From assembly GCA_017939025.1 (NCBI GenBank), contig JAGBAI010000129.1:1-27159 (forward strand): a stretch of 27,159 nt of DNA, given 5' to 3'. Numbering within the stretch: position 1 is the first letter of the stretch; each line of letters starts with the position of its first letter. Position numbers and translations under genes: made by a program. The DNA comes from Oscillospiraceae bacterium (GTDB lineage Bacteria > Bacillota_A > Clostridia > Oscillospirales > Oscillospiraceae). This document shows positions 16,354 to 22,614 of this stretch, piece by piece. A model generated the notes under the pieces. The model made no database searches, was not told the origin of the DNA, and saw only the letters and a program-made list of their open reading frames with translations.

Positions 16354-17961
16354 ATGACGGAACTTACCATTTCCCGGCATCTGGAACGGGTGGCTGAGAA
16401 ATATGAAACCAAAACTGCCCTGCGCTTTCCGGCGGAAAAGCTGGTGCTGGATTACCGTAGCCTGAAGGCCCGGGCAGATGAGACTGCCAAAGCCCTGCTG
16501 GGAATCGGACTGAAAAAGGGTGACCACATCGGTATCTGGAGCCTCAACTCCTCCCGGTGGGTACTGCTGGCCCTGGGTGCGGCCCAGATCGGCGTGGTGT
16601 TTGTTCCCATCAACGCCGCCTATAAGCGGGAAGAGCTGACCTACATGGTGCAGAAAATGGACATAAACGGTCTGTTTGTCATGGACAGTATCCGGGGGAA
16701 GTCCTGCCTGGACAGACTGAAGGGCTTCTGGCACAATGGAAATCCGGATAATCAGAAATTTCCTGTTCTGCGGGAGATATATGCCCTGTCGGAGGAGCCT
16801 CTGGGCGGCTTGAAGGGCTGGACTTCTTTCCTGCGCCGGGGGGACGCTGTGACGGATGACCAGCTGGCCCAGGCCAAGGCCCAGGTCACAAGTAAGGATA
16901 TTTACAGCATTCAGGCCACCTCCGGTACTACGGCAATGCCCAAGGGGGCCCAGCTTTACCAGTATGGCGTTCTGTATACGGCGCAGTGCTATGCGAAACT
17001 GCTGCATCTGGAGGAAGAAGATGTCAGCTGTGTGCCGCTGCCCCTGTTTCATTGCTTCGGCAATGTGCTGACGCTGCTGGGCGGTATTCTATCCGGCAGC
17101 ACCACGGTATACATGGAGTCTTTTTCCGCCAGGGAAATGCTGAAATTTCTGGCGGAGGAGAAGTGCACCTGCATTCTGGGTGTGCCTACCATGTTCACGG
17201 CTATGATGGCCCAGCCGAATTTTGATCCGTCCAGGTATTCCATCAAAAAGGCCGGTATGGGCGGTTCCTACGCGCCTCCGGCACTGGCCCAGGCCATTAC
17301 GGAGAATTTTCATTGCCCGGGACTGGTGGTGGGTTATGGCCTTTCCGAGGCGGCATCCCTGGTGACGCTTTCCGATATTGATGCACCTGGGGAGAAACGT
17401 CTGAGTACGGTAGGCAGCCCCCTGCCGGATTTTGAAGTATCCCTGTACGACCCGGAAACGGGCAGGATCAGCAAGAAGCTCTCCCAGGGCGAGATCATCT
17501 GCCGGGGCGAGGGGCTGATGCACAGCTACTACAATAACCCTGAGGAAACTGCCAAGGCGCTGGATGCCGGAGGCTGGCTCCATACCGGCGATCTGGGAAC
17601 CTTTGATGACAGTGGTTATCTTCGTGTTGTCGGCCGGATCAAGGACATCATCGTCCGGGGCGGCGAGAATATCTCCCCTTCCCAGATCGAGGCCCTCCTT
17701 CTGGAACGTCCTGAGATCCGGGATGTCCAGTGTGTAGGTGTTCCCGACCGCATCCACGGAGAGGAGATCGCAGCCTTTGTGATCCTGAAGGACGGCGCCG
17801 TTATGGAGCCCCAGCAGATCCGGGATCATGTGGGTGACCATCTGGCAAGATACAAAATTCCGAAATATGTATTCTTCACCGATCACTTCCCCATGAACGC
17901 GGCGGGCAAAGTCCTGAAACGGGATCTGGCCGGGATGGCTGCTGAAAGGATCCGAAAATAA
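16354..17961 (+). CDS. AMP-dependent acyl-CoA synthetase/ligase
   Basis: The 535-residue protein belongs to the ANL adenylating superfamily. The phosphate-binding loop TSGTTAMPKG lies at 189-198, GYGLSEAA at 327-334, the hinge region includes HTGDLGTFDDSGYLRVVGRIKD, and a catalytic lysine lies in the C-terminal AAGKVLKRDL. This is the order of a complete acyl-CoA synthetase of the fatty or aromatic acid type. The substrate cannot be read from sequence. It is the last gene of the operon, twelve bases after the permease, and is closed by a strong terminator. It would activate an acyl group for the condensation-like acyltransferase, which is inference. Confidence 0.9.
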   Translation: MTELTISRHLERVAEKYETKTALRFPAEKLVLDYRSLKARADETAKALLGIGLKKGDHIGIWSLNSSRWVLLALGAAQIGVVFVPINAAYKREELTYMVQKMDINGLFVMDSIRGKSCLDRLKGFWHNGNPDNQKFPVLREIYALSEEPLGGLKGWTSFLRRGDAVTDDQLAQAKAQVTSKDIYSIQATSGTTAMPKGAQLYQYGVLYTAQCYAKLLHLEEEDVSCVPLPLFHCFGNVLTLLGGILSGSTTVYMESFSAREMLKFLAEEKCTCILGVPTMFTAMMAQPNFDPSRYSIKKAGMGGSYAPPALAQAITENFHCPGLVVGYGLSEAASLVTLSDIDAPGEKRLSTVGSPLPDFEVSLYDPETGRISKKLSQGEIICRGEGLMHSYYNNPEETAKALDAGGWLHTGDLGTFDDSGYLRVVGRIKDIIVRGGENISPSQIEALLLERPEIRDVQCVGVPDRIHGEEIAAFVILKDGAVMEPQQIRDHVGDHLARYKIPKYVFFTDHFPMNAAGKVLKRDLAGMAAERIRK

Positions 17962-17962
17962 G

Positions 17963-18005
17963 AAAATCACCTGCTTGAGCAAGTCTCAGCAGGTGATTTT
18001 TAAAT
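17963..18005 (+). terminator. Strong terminator closing the eleven-gene operon
   Basis: AAAATCACCTGCT (17963-17975) pairs perfectly with AGCAGGTGATTTT (17988-18000) and is followed by T-rich DNA. It starts directly after the ligase stop codon. Because the stem has A/T-rich ends on both sides it may also end the minus-strand LysR transcript. Confidence 0.92.
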
Positions 18006-18031
18006 TGATCTCACTTTGCGGTCATTCTAAC

Positions 18032-18076
18032 CGTAGCTGCCGGGCACACAGACAATGCCGCCGGCAGATGCGGTAG
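18032..18076. repeat. Imperfect inverted repeat downstream of the LysR gene
   Basis: ACCGTAGCTGCCGG and, further on, CCGGCAGATGCGGT form a 14-bp stem with two mismatches in the short gap between convergent transcripts. No T-run follows on either strand. It may assist termination of the LysR gene. Confidence 0.4.
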
Positions 18077-18088
18077 CATGGCTATACT

Positions 18089-18985
18089 TTACGGGCAATT
18101 CCGGTTTGCCGCAGCGGACTCCCGGATGGCTTTCACAAGCAGTTCCACAAAATCCCAAACCGGCGGTTCCAGCCATTTATCATAGAGGATGCACATATAC
18201 AGTGCCTGGTGCCAGTTTTTCAGAGGGACAAACCGAATGCCGGAATGTGCCTGTACGCATTTATCCGGAATGAAGGCAATACCCACACCGGCTTCAACCA
18301 GGTCCAGAGCAGACTGCGCCGTATCTACCGTACAAATGACGCTTTCGTCAGAAGGTGTTCCGGTGGTCCATTCCTTGAAGCTTTTTGCCACATTGTAGTT
18401 GAATACCACCTGCGGCTCATGGACGACCACCTGCGGTTCGATGATCTCCTCTTCTGCCAAAGGATGGTTCTCCGGAAGCGCAACGAAGAAGTCCCGTTCT
18501 GTCAGCTTTCGGAAGTGGAGGCTCCGGTCCCGGTCTGTGGAATCCACAATCGCCATATCCAGTTTCTCCTGGCGCACCAGATCCATCAGATTTTCCGCAG
18601 AGCTTTCTGTCAGATGGAACCGGATCCGCTTGTTGCTTTGCGCGTATTCTGTAATTTTCTGCGCCACAAGACCATTCAGCGTTCCGGAAACAAAGCCCAT
18701 GCGGATCACCACGGGAGCGCTGACCTTGCTGTCGCGCAGCATCAGAGACGCTGCGTGCAGTTCATTCAGAGCCGCATCTACCTTTTCCTGATAAAACTTA
18801 CCTTCGTCTGTCAGGCGGATGTTCCGTCCGACCTTTTCAAACAGCTTGACGCCTCCCAGCTCATTTTCCAGATTATGAATAGCGCTGCTTAAAGAAGGCT
18901 GAGAGATTCCCAGCCGCGCTGCCGCGACAGTATAGTGCTCCACCTGAGCTAAGACAGAAAAATAACGCAGTACGTTGTAGTTCAT
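18089..18985 (-). CDS. LysR-family transcriptional regulator
   Basis: The 298-residue protein has the LysR winged helix-turn-helix at residues 1-60 (RYFSVLAQVEHYTVAAARLGISQPSLSSAI read in part, then LFEKVGRNIRLT) and a periplasmic-binding-protein-like effector domain at about 90-290. GGGAG lies seven bases before the start. It is divergent from rex. The gap between them contains an ATAG-N7-CTAT dyad of the T-N11-A type expected for this family, only 18 bases from the start codon, so autoregulation is likely. The same dyad at the same promoter spacing occurs before the NuoE/NuoF pair and before the formate dehydrogenase, making these its probable targets. The effector is unknown. Confidence 0.93.
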   Translation of the reverse strand: MNYNVLRYFSVLAQVEHYTVAAARLGISQPSLSSAIHNLENELGGVKLFEKVGRNIRLTDEGKFYQEKVDAALNELHAASLMLRDSKVSAPVVIRMGFVSGTLNGLVAQKITEYAQSNKRIRFHLTESSAENLMDLVRQEKLDMAIVDSTDRDRSLHFRKLTERDFFVALPENHPLAEEEIIEPQVVVHEPQVVFNYNVAKSFKEWTTGTPSDESVICTVDTAQSALDLVEAGVGIAFIPDKCVQAHSGIRFVPLKNWHQALYMCILYDKWLEPPVWDFVELLVKAIRESAAANRNCP

Positions 18986-19003
18986 ATTGGAATCTCCCGA
19001 TCT

Positions 19004-19018
19004 ATAGTTTCCTTCTAT
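19004..19018 (+). promoter_or_regulatory. LysR-type operator before rex
   Basis: ATAGTTTCCTTCTAT is an ATAG-N7-CTAT dyad containing the T-N11-A core. Its centre lies about 64 bases before the predicted rex transcription start, the classical position of a LysR activation site, and it also sits just ahead of the divergent LysR gene, where binding could repress. Confidence 0.75.
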
Positions 19019-19039
19019 AAATAAAATACCATAACGATA

Positions 19040-19068
19040 TTGGTTTTTGCAATGGGACGTAATATAAT
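19040..19068 (+). promoter_or_regulatory. rex promoter
   Basis: The -35 hexamer TTGGTT (19040-19045), a 17-bp spacer and a perfect TATAAT (19063-19068) form a sigma-A promoter. The -35 starts 21 bp after the LysR-type dyad. The TTGGTT box matches the consensus poorly in its second half, as expected for an activator-dependent promoter. The leader to the rex start is about 120 bases. Confidence 0.8.
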
Positions 19069-19193
19069 TTTTCTATGCACCACCCACAAGGCAGCCGTCG
19101 GTTTAGGCGACAGAACGCCCATACAGAGAAATTTTTTCTCATTCGAGCGTGTTCTTGCGGTCATGTACAGAACATATTACGGAGGGCTGCACA

Positions 19194-19823
19194 ATGGAGC
19201 CAAACAAAATTTCCAAAAAGCTGCTGAAGCGGCTGCCCATCTATCTGAACCATCTGAAATCCATGCCGGAACATTCTGAGAATGTATCTGCCACCACCAT
19301 TGCAAAAGCGCTGAGTATGGGCGAAGTGCAGGTACGAAAGGATCTTGCCAAGGTTTCCCATACGGGACGGCGCAGAACCGGACGAAGCCGGGAACAGCTG
19401 ATTCTGGATATTGAACAGTACCTGGACTTTGTTACAGAAACCGGTACCATTGTTGTGGGTGCCGGCAAACTGGGGCAGGCACTGCTGGATTACAGCGGCT
19501 TTGAAGAATTCAGACTGAACGTCATGGCTGGTTTTGACATCCGTCCTACCGTAAAGCAGTCCGAATGTGGAAAACCCATTTATCCCATGAACCGCCTGGA
19601 ATCCTTCTGCAAATGCTATGATGTTCATATTGGCATCATCACAGTTCCGGCAGACAGCGCGCAATCTGTCTGTGATGCGCTGATCGCCTGCGGAATCAGT
19701 GCCATCTGGAACTTTGCACCGGTTCGTCTGAAGGTACCGGAGTATGTGGCTGTTCAAAGTGAAAAACTGGCCATTTCCCTGTCTTCTCTGCGGCTGCAGA
19801 CTCCAAACAATACTGTCCAATAA
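19194..19823 (+). CDS. rex: Redox-sensing transcriptional repressor Rex
   Basis: ATG 19194 follows GGAGGGCTGCAC. The 209-residue protein shows the N-terminal Rex winged helix (about 1-80, with SATTIAKALSMGEVQVRKDLAKVS) and the Rossmann NAD(H)-binding domain with VVGAGKLGQALLDY (about 87-100). The late motif GISAIWNFAPVRLKVP is typical. Rex senses the NADH/NAD+ ratio and represses fermentative and redox genes when NAD+ is high. It lies between the LysR gene and NAD-linked formate dehydrogenase partner genes, and its own promoter carries the LysR-type site. I could not find a convincing Rex operator in the window's gaps. Confidence 0.95.
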   Translation: MEPNKISKKLLKRLPIYLNHLKSMPEHSENVSATTIAKALSMGEVQVRKDLAKVSHTGRRRTGRSREQLILDIEQYLDFVTETGTIVVGAGKLGQALLDYSGFEEFRLNVMAGFDIRPTVKQSECGKPIYPMNRLESFCKCYDVHIGIITVPADSAQSVCDALIACGISAIWNFAPVRLKVPEYVAVQSEKLAISLSSLRLQTPNNTVQ

Positions 19824-19828
19824 CACCC

Positions 19829-19862
19829 AATGGTAGTCCATCCAATGGACTGCCATTTTTAT
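19829..19862 (+). terminator. Terminator after rex
   Basis: AATGGTAGTCCAT (19829-19841) pairs with ATGGACTGCCATT (19845-19857), 13 bp with one G-T pair, and is followed by TTTATTT. It starts six bases after the rex stop. Confidence 0.85.
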
Positions 19863-19873
19863 TTGGTACGCCT

Positions 19874-19907
19874 AGGAAAGGGCCGCAGAGCTTTCGCTTT
19901 GCGGCCC
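19874..19907 (-). terminator. Terminator for the NuoE/NuoF-like operon
   Basis: Read on the minus strand, GGGCCGCA-AAGC and GCTC-TGCGGCCC form a 12-bp stem with one mismatch and a GAAA loop, followed by TTTCC. It lies 16 bases after the stop of the NuoF-like gene. The T-run is short. Confidence 0.65.
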
Positions 19908-19922
19908 GGATTCCTATACAGA

Positions 19923-21803
19923 TTACTGCTTGGAAATAGCACCAAACTTACAGGTTGCAATACAGGCACCGCACTTGACACACTTCTGGGTATCAATGGC
20001 CAGAGCGGGTTTCTTCTTGCCGGGAGCCACATAATCGGTCTTTTCGATGGCGGCAGCGGGACAGGCCCGGGCGCACATGCCGCAGCCGATGCACTTGTCC
20101 TTGTCAATGACGTAGCTCATCAGGTTCTTGCAGACCTTGGCAGGACACTTCTTGTCCACAACGTGGGCAATGTACTCATCCCGGAAGTGCTTCATGGTGG
20201 ACATGACGGGGTTGGACGCAGTCTGGCCCAGGGCGCACAGGGAGCCGGTCTTGATGAGATTGCTGATCTCCTCCAGCTTGTCCAGATCCTCCAGAGTGCC
20301 CTTGCCTTCGGTGATCCTGGTAAGGATCTCCAGCATACGGCGGGTGCCGATCCGGCAGGGGGTGCACTTGCCGCAGGATTCGTCGCAGATGAACTCCATG
20401 TAGAATTTGGCAACGTCCACCATACAGTTGTCCTCATCCATGACGATGGCACCGCCGGAGCCCATCATGGAGCCCTTGGCAACCAGATTGTCAAAGTCGA
20501 TGGGCTCGTCCAGAGCTGCCGCGGTCAGACAGCCGCCGGAGGGGCCGCCGGTCTGAATGGCCTTGAACTGCTTGCCGTCGGGGATGCCGCCGCCGATGTC
20601 GTAGATCAGCTCCCGCAGGGTGGTGCCCATGGGGATCTCCACCAGGCCAACGTTATTGACCTTGCCGCCCAGGGCGAAAACCTTGGTGCCCTTGCTCTTT
20701 TCCGTACCGCAGGAGGCAAACTCAGCCGCGCCTTCCCGGAGAATGTAGGGAACACAGGCCAGGGTTTCCACATTGTTGACGATGGTGGGTTCATCCCACA
20801 GACCCTTGACCGCAGGGAAAGGAGGCCGGGGCCGGGGCATACCACGCTTGCCTTCAATGGAATTCAGCAGGGCAGTTTCCTCACCGCAGACGAATGCACC
20901 GGCGCCCAGCCGGATGTGGGCCTGGAAAGAAAAGCCGGTACCCAGGATATTCTCGCCCAGAATGCCGATCTCATTCATCTGGCGGATGGCGTTGCGCAGA
21001 CGGTTGACGGCGATGGGATATTCGGCACGGACATAGAAGTAGCCTTCAGATGCGCCGATGGCATAGCCTGCGATCATCATGCCTTCAATCACGGCGTAAG
21101 GGTTGCCTTCCAGAATGGAGCGGTCCATGAAGGCACCGGGGTCACCCTCGTCACCGTTGCAGACCACATATTTCTGCTCACTCTGGGAACCGTAAGCAAA
21201 CATCCACTTTCTGCCGGTGGGGAAGCCGCCGCCGCCCCGGCCCCGGAGGCCGGAGGTCAGCACTTCGTCAATGACGGCTTTCCGGTCCATGGACAGGGCA
21301 CGCTTCAAACCCTGGAAAGCGCCGTAGCCCATGGCCTCGTGAATATCTTCGGGATTGATGACACCGCCGCCGTGAAGGGCAACACGCTTCTGCTTTTTAT
21401 AGAAATTGATATCATCCTGCCTGGAAACCTTTTCGCCGGTGTTGGGCTCCACGTACAGCAGCCGTTCCACGATCGCACCGCCCAGAATGTCGGCGTTGAA
21501 GATATCTTCCACGTCCTCCACTTTTACCAGACGGTACAGGGTATCCTCCGGCAGGATCTTGACGAAGGGGCCCTGAGAGCAGAAACCGAAGCAGCCGACA
21601 GTGTTGACGGTTACCTTATCTTCTATATGATGCTCCGCTACCAGAGCGTCGAATTTGCCCTTGATGTCCAGAGAATTGGAGGACAGGCAGCCGGTGCCGC
21701 CGCACAGCAGGATGGCACGCTTTCCGTTGGTACCTTCCAGTTTTGCATGCAACGCTTCGGTGCAGCTGCAAACAGCAGCATCCAGTTCAGCAAAATTCTT
21801 CAT
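19923..21803 (-). CDS. NuoF-like NADH-oxidising iron-sulfur flavoprotein subunit
   Basis: The 626-residue subunit resembles HydB/HndC and the diaphorase of NAD-linked formate dehydrogenases. Domains in order: a thioredoxin-like [2Fe-2S] domain with C34, C39, C71 and C75; the NuoF core with the FMN/NADH glycine-rich loop RGRGGGGFPTGRKW and the [4Fe-4S] motif ESCGKCTPCRIGTRR; then a C-terminal two-cluster ferredoxin domain (CIGCGMCARACP and CVKCGACIATC). It passes electrons between NAD(H) and the catalytic partner, which here is most likely the formate dehydrogenase at 22615, since no hydrogenase gene is present. AAGGAGGT overlaps the stop of the NuoE-like gene, five bases upstream. Confidence 0.93.
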   Translation of the reverse strand: MKNFAELDAAVCSCTEALHAKLEGTNGKRAILLCGGTGCLSSNSLDIKGKFDALVAEHHIEDKVTVNTVGCFGFCSQGPFVKILPEDTLYRLVKVEDVEDIFNADILGGAIVERLLYVEPNTGEKVSRQDDINFYKKQKRVALHGGGVINPEDIHEAMGYGAFQGLKRALSMDRKAVIDEVLTSGLRGRGGGGFPTGRKWMFAYGSQSEQKYVVCNGDEGDPGAFMDRSILEGNPYAVIEGMMIAGYAIGASEGYFYVRAEYPIAVNRLRNAIRQMNEIGILGENILGTGFSFQAHIRLGAGAFVCGEETALLNSIEGKRGMPRPRPPFPAVKGLWDEPTIVNNVETLACVPYILREGAAEFASCGTEKSKGTKVFALGGKVNNVGLVEIPMGTTLRELIYDIGGGIPDGKQFKAIQTGGPSGGCLTAAALDEPIDFDNLVAKGSMMGSGGAIVMDEDNCMVDVAKFYMEFICDESCGKCTPCRIGTRRMLEILTRITEGKGTLEDLDKLEEISNLIKTGSLCALGQTASNPVMSTMKHFRDEYIAHVVDKKCPAKVCKNLMSYVIDKDKCIGCGMCARACPAAAIEKTDYVAPGKKKPALAIDTQKCVKCGACIATCKFGAISKQ

Positions 21804-21808
21804 AATCC

Positions 21809-22291
21809 TTATACCTCCTTAGCCCGGTATTCTTCCACCACGGAAGCGACCTTGTCTACGGTCATCTTGGGATAGACCTTGCCGTTGATGGAAACAGCGG
21901 GGGCAATGCCGCAGGCACCGATGCAGCGCAGGGCATCGATGGTAAACAGGCCGTCGGAAGTGGTCTGACCGGCCTTGATACCCAGAATCTCAGAGAACTT
22001 GTCGATGATCTGCTGGGCACCCTTGACGTAGCAGGCAGTACCCAGGCAGCAGCCGATGATGTACTTGCCCTTGGGCTCCAGGGAGAAGAAAGAATAGAAC
22101 GTGACAACACCGTAGATCTCTGCTACGGGAATGCCGGTCTTTTCGGAAACAATCTTCTGAACATCCAGCGGGATATAACCGTACTCATTCTGAATGTCGC
22201 TGAGGATCATCATCAGGGGTGTCTTCTCATTCGCATACCGCTCGCAGATTTGGGTAATCTTCCTGACACCAGCCTCACTGATATGAGCCAT
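21809..22291 (-). CDS. NuoE-like [2Fe-2S] subunit
   Basis: The 160-residue protein is a thioredoxin-fold [2Fe-2S] subunit of the NuoE/HydC/HndA type. Its four cluster cysteines sit in CCLGTACYVKG and LRCIGACGIAP. An N-terminal helical part with NEYGYIPLDVQ is typical. It forms the diaphorase module with the NuoF-like protein encoded directly downstream. The start is supported by AGGAGGT. The promoter at 22422-22450 carries the LysR-type architecture, with a leader of about 124 bases. Confidence 0.93.
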   Translation of the reverse strand: MAHISEAGVRKITQICERYANEKTPLMMILSDIQNEYGYIPLDVQKIVSEKTGIPVAEIYGVVTFYSFFSLEPKGKYIIGCCLGTACYVKGAQQIIDKFSEILGIKAGQTTSDGLFTIDALRCIGACGIAPAVSINGKVYPKMTVDKVASVVEEYRAKEV

Positions 22292-22329
22292 AATTTACCT
22301 CCTGATAAATGGAATATCACAAAAAAGCT

Positions 22330-22401
22330 CCGGACATCCATGGACTCCGGGATGTCCGGTTCAAGCCGGAAAATCGGGGAAAATGCCCTGATTTTTGCCG
22401 G
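22330..22401 (-). promoter_or_regulatory. Two hairpins in the nuoE-like 5' leader
   Basis: CCGGACATCC (22330-22339) pairs perfectly with GGATGTCCGG (22350-22359). A second, imperfect stem spans 22365-22401 (AAAATCGGG with CCCTGATTTT). Both fall between the predicted minus-strand transcription start and the NuoE-like start codon. No T-run follows, so a simple attenuator is not evident. They may stabilise the mRNA. Confidence 0.5.
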
Positions 22402-22421
22402 TTTGTTTTTATGTTACGAAG

Positions 22422-22450
22422 ATAATACCACCGAGAACTGTCAAAACCAA
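22422..22450 (-). promoter_or_regulatory. Promoter of the NuoE/NuoF-like operon
   Basis: On the minus strand TTGGTT (22450-22445), a 17-bp spacer and TATTAT (22427-22422) form a promoter with one mismatch from the -10 consensus. It is the mirror image of the formate dehydrogenase promoter. The LysR-type dyad at 22472-22486 lies exactly 21 bp upstream. Confidence 0.78.
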
Positions 22451-22471
22451 TAAGGTTGCGATAGTTTATTT

Positions 22472-22486
22472 ATAGTTTAATTCTAT
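22472..22486 (-). promoter_or_regulatory. LysR-type operator A, facing the NuoE/NuoF-like operon
   Basis: ATAGTTTAATTCTAT is an ATAG-N7-CTAT dyad with T-N11-A core. Read on the minus strand it is 21 bp upstream of TTGGTT. The flanking bases (TATAGTTT..TTCTATAAAT) match the site before rex almost completely. Confidence 0.75.
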
Positions 22487-22495
22487 AAATGACTC

Positions 22496-22510
22496 ATAGT
22501 TTTATCCTAT
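22496..22510 (+). promoter_or_regulatory. LysR-type operator B, facing the formate dehydrogenase operon
   Basis: ATAGTTTTATCCTAT is the second ATAG-N7-CTAT dyad in this gap, 24 bp from operator A. It ends 21 bp before the -35 box of the formate dehydrogenase promoter, so its centre is near -64. Confidence 0.75.
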
Positions 22511-22531
22511 GGATAAACTATTGTAACCTTA

Positions 22532-22560
22532 TTGGTTTTTCCAAAATGAGCAATTATAAT
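22532..22560 (+). promoter_or_regulatory. Formate dehydrogenase promoter
   Basis: TTGGTT (22532-22537), 17-bp spacer and perfect TATAAT (22555-22560). The predicted start near 22567 gives a leader of about 48 bases. Architecture is the same as for the rex promoter, including the upstream LysR-type dyad. Confidence 0.82.
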
Positions 22561-22614
22561 GCGTTGATAGTATCTATAAAAAAGTTTCATTTACATATGA
22601 ATTAGGAGGAAACT

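Larger units (their letters stand above)
22443..22539. repeat. 27-bp inverted repeat around the divergent control region
   Basis: The arm at 22443-22469 and the arm at 22513-22539 are reverse complements over 27 bases with two transitions. In RNA both mismatches would be G-U pairs. The arms contain the two opposed -35 boxes (TATTGGTTTT). The central 43 bases hold most of the two LysR-type dyads. The symmetry reflects duplicated promoters facing opposite ways and could form a cruciform. Confidence 0.9.

Noticed and set aside
22443..22560. Rex operator in the diaphorase/formate dehydrogenase gap
   Set aside because: No TTGTTAA-type or TTGTGAA-type palindrome of the Rex family is present. The conserved pieces are better explained as -35 boxes and LysR-type dyads.
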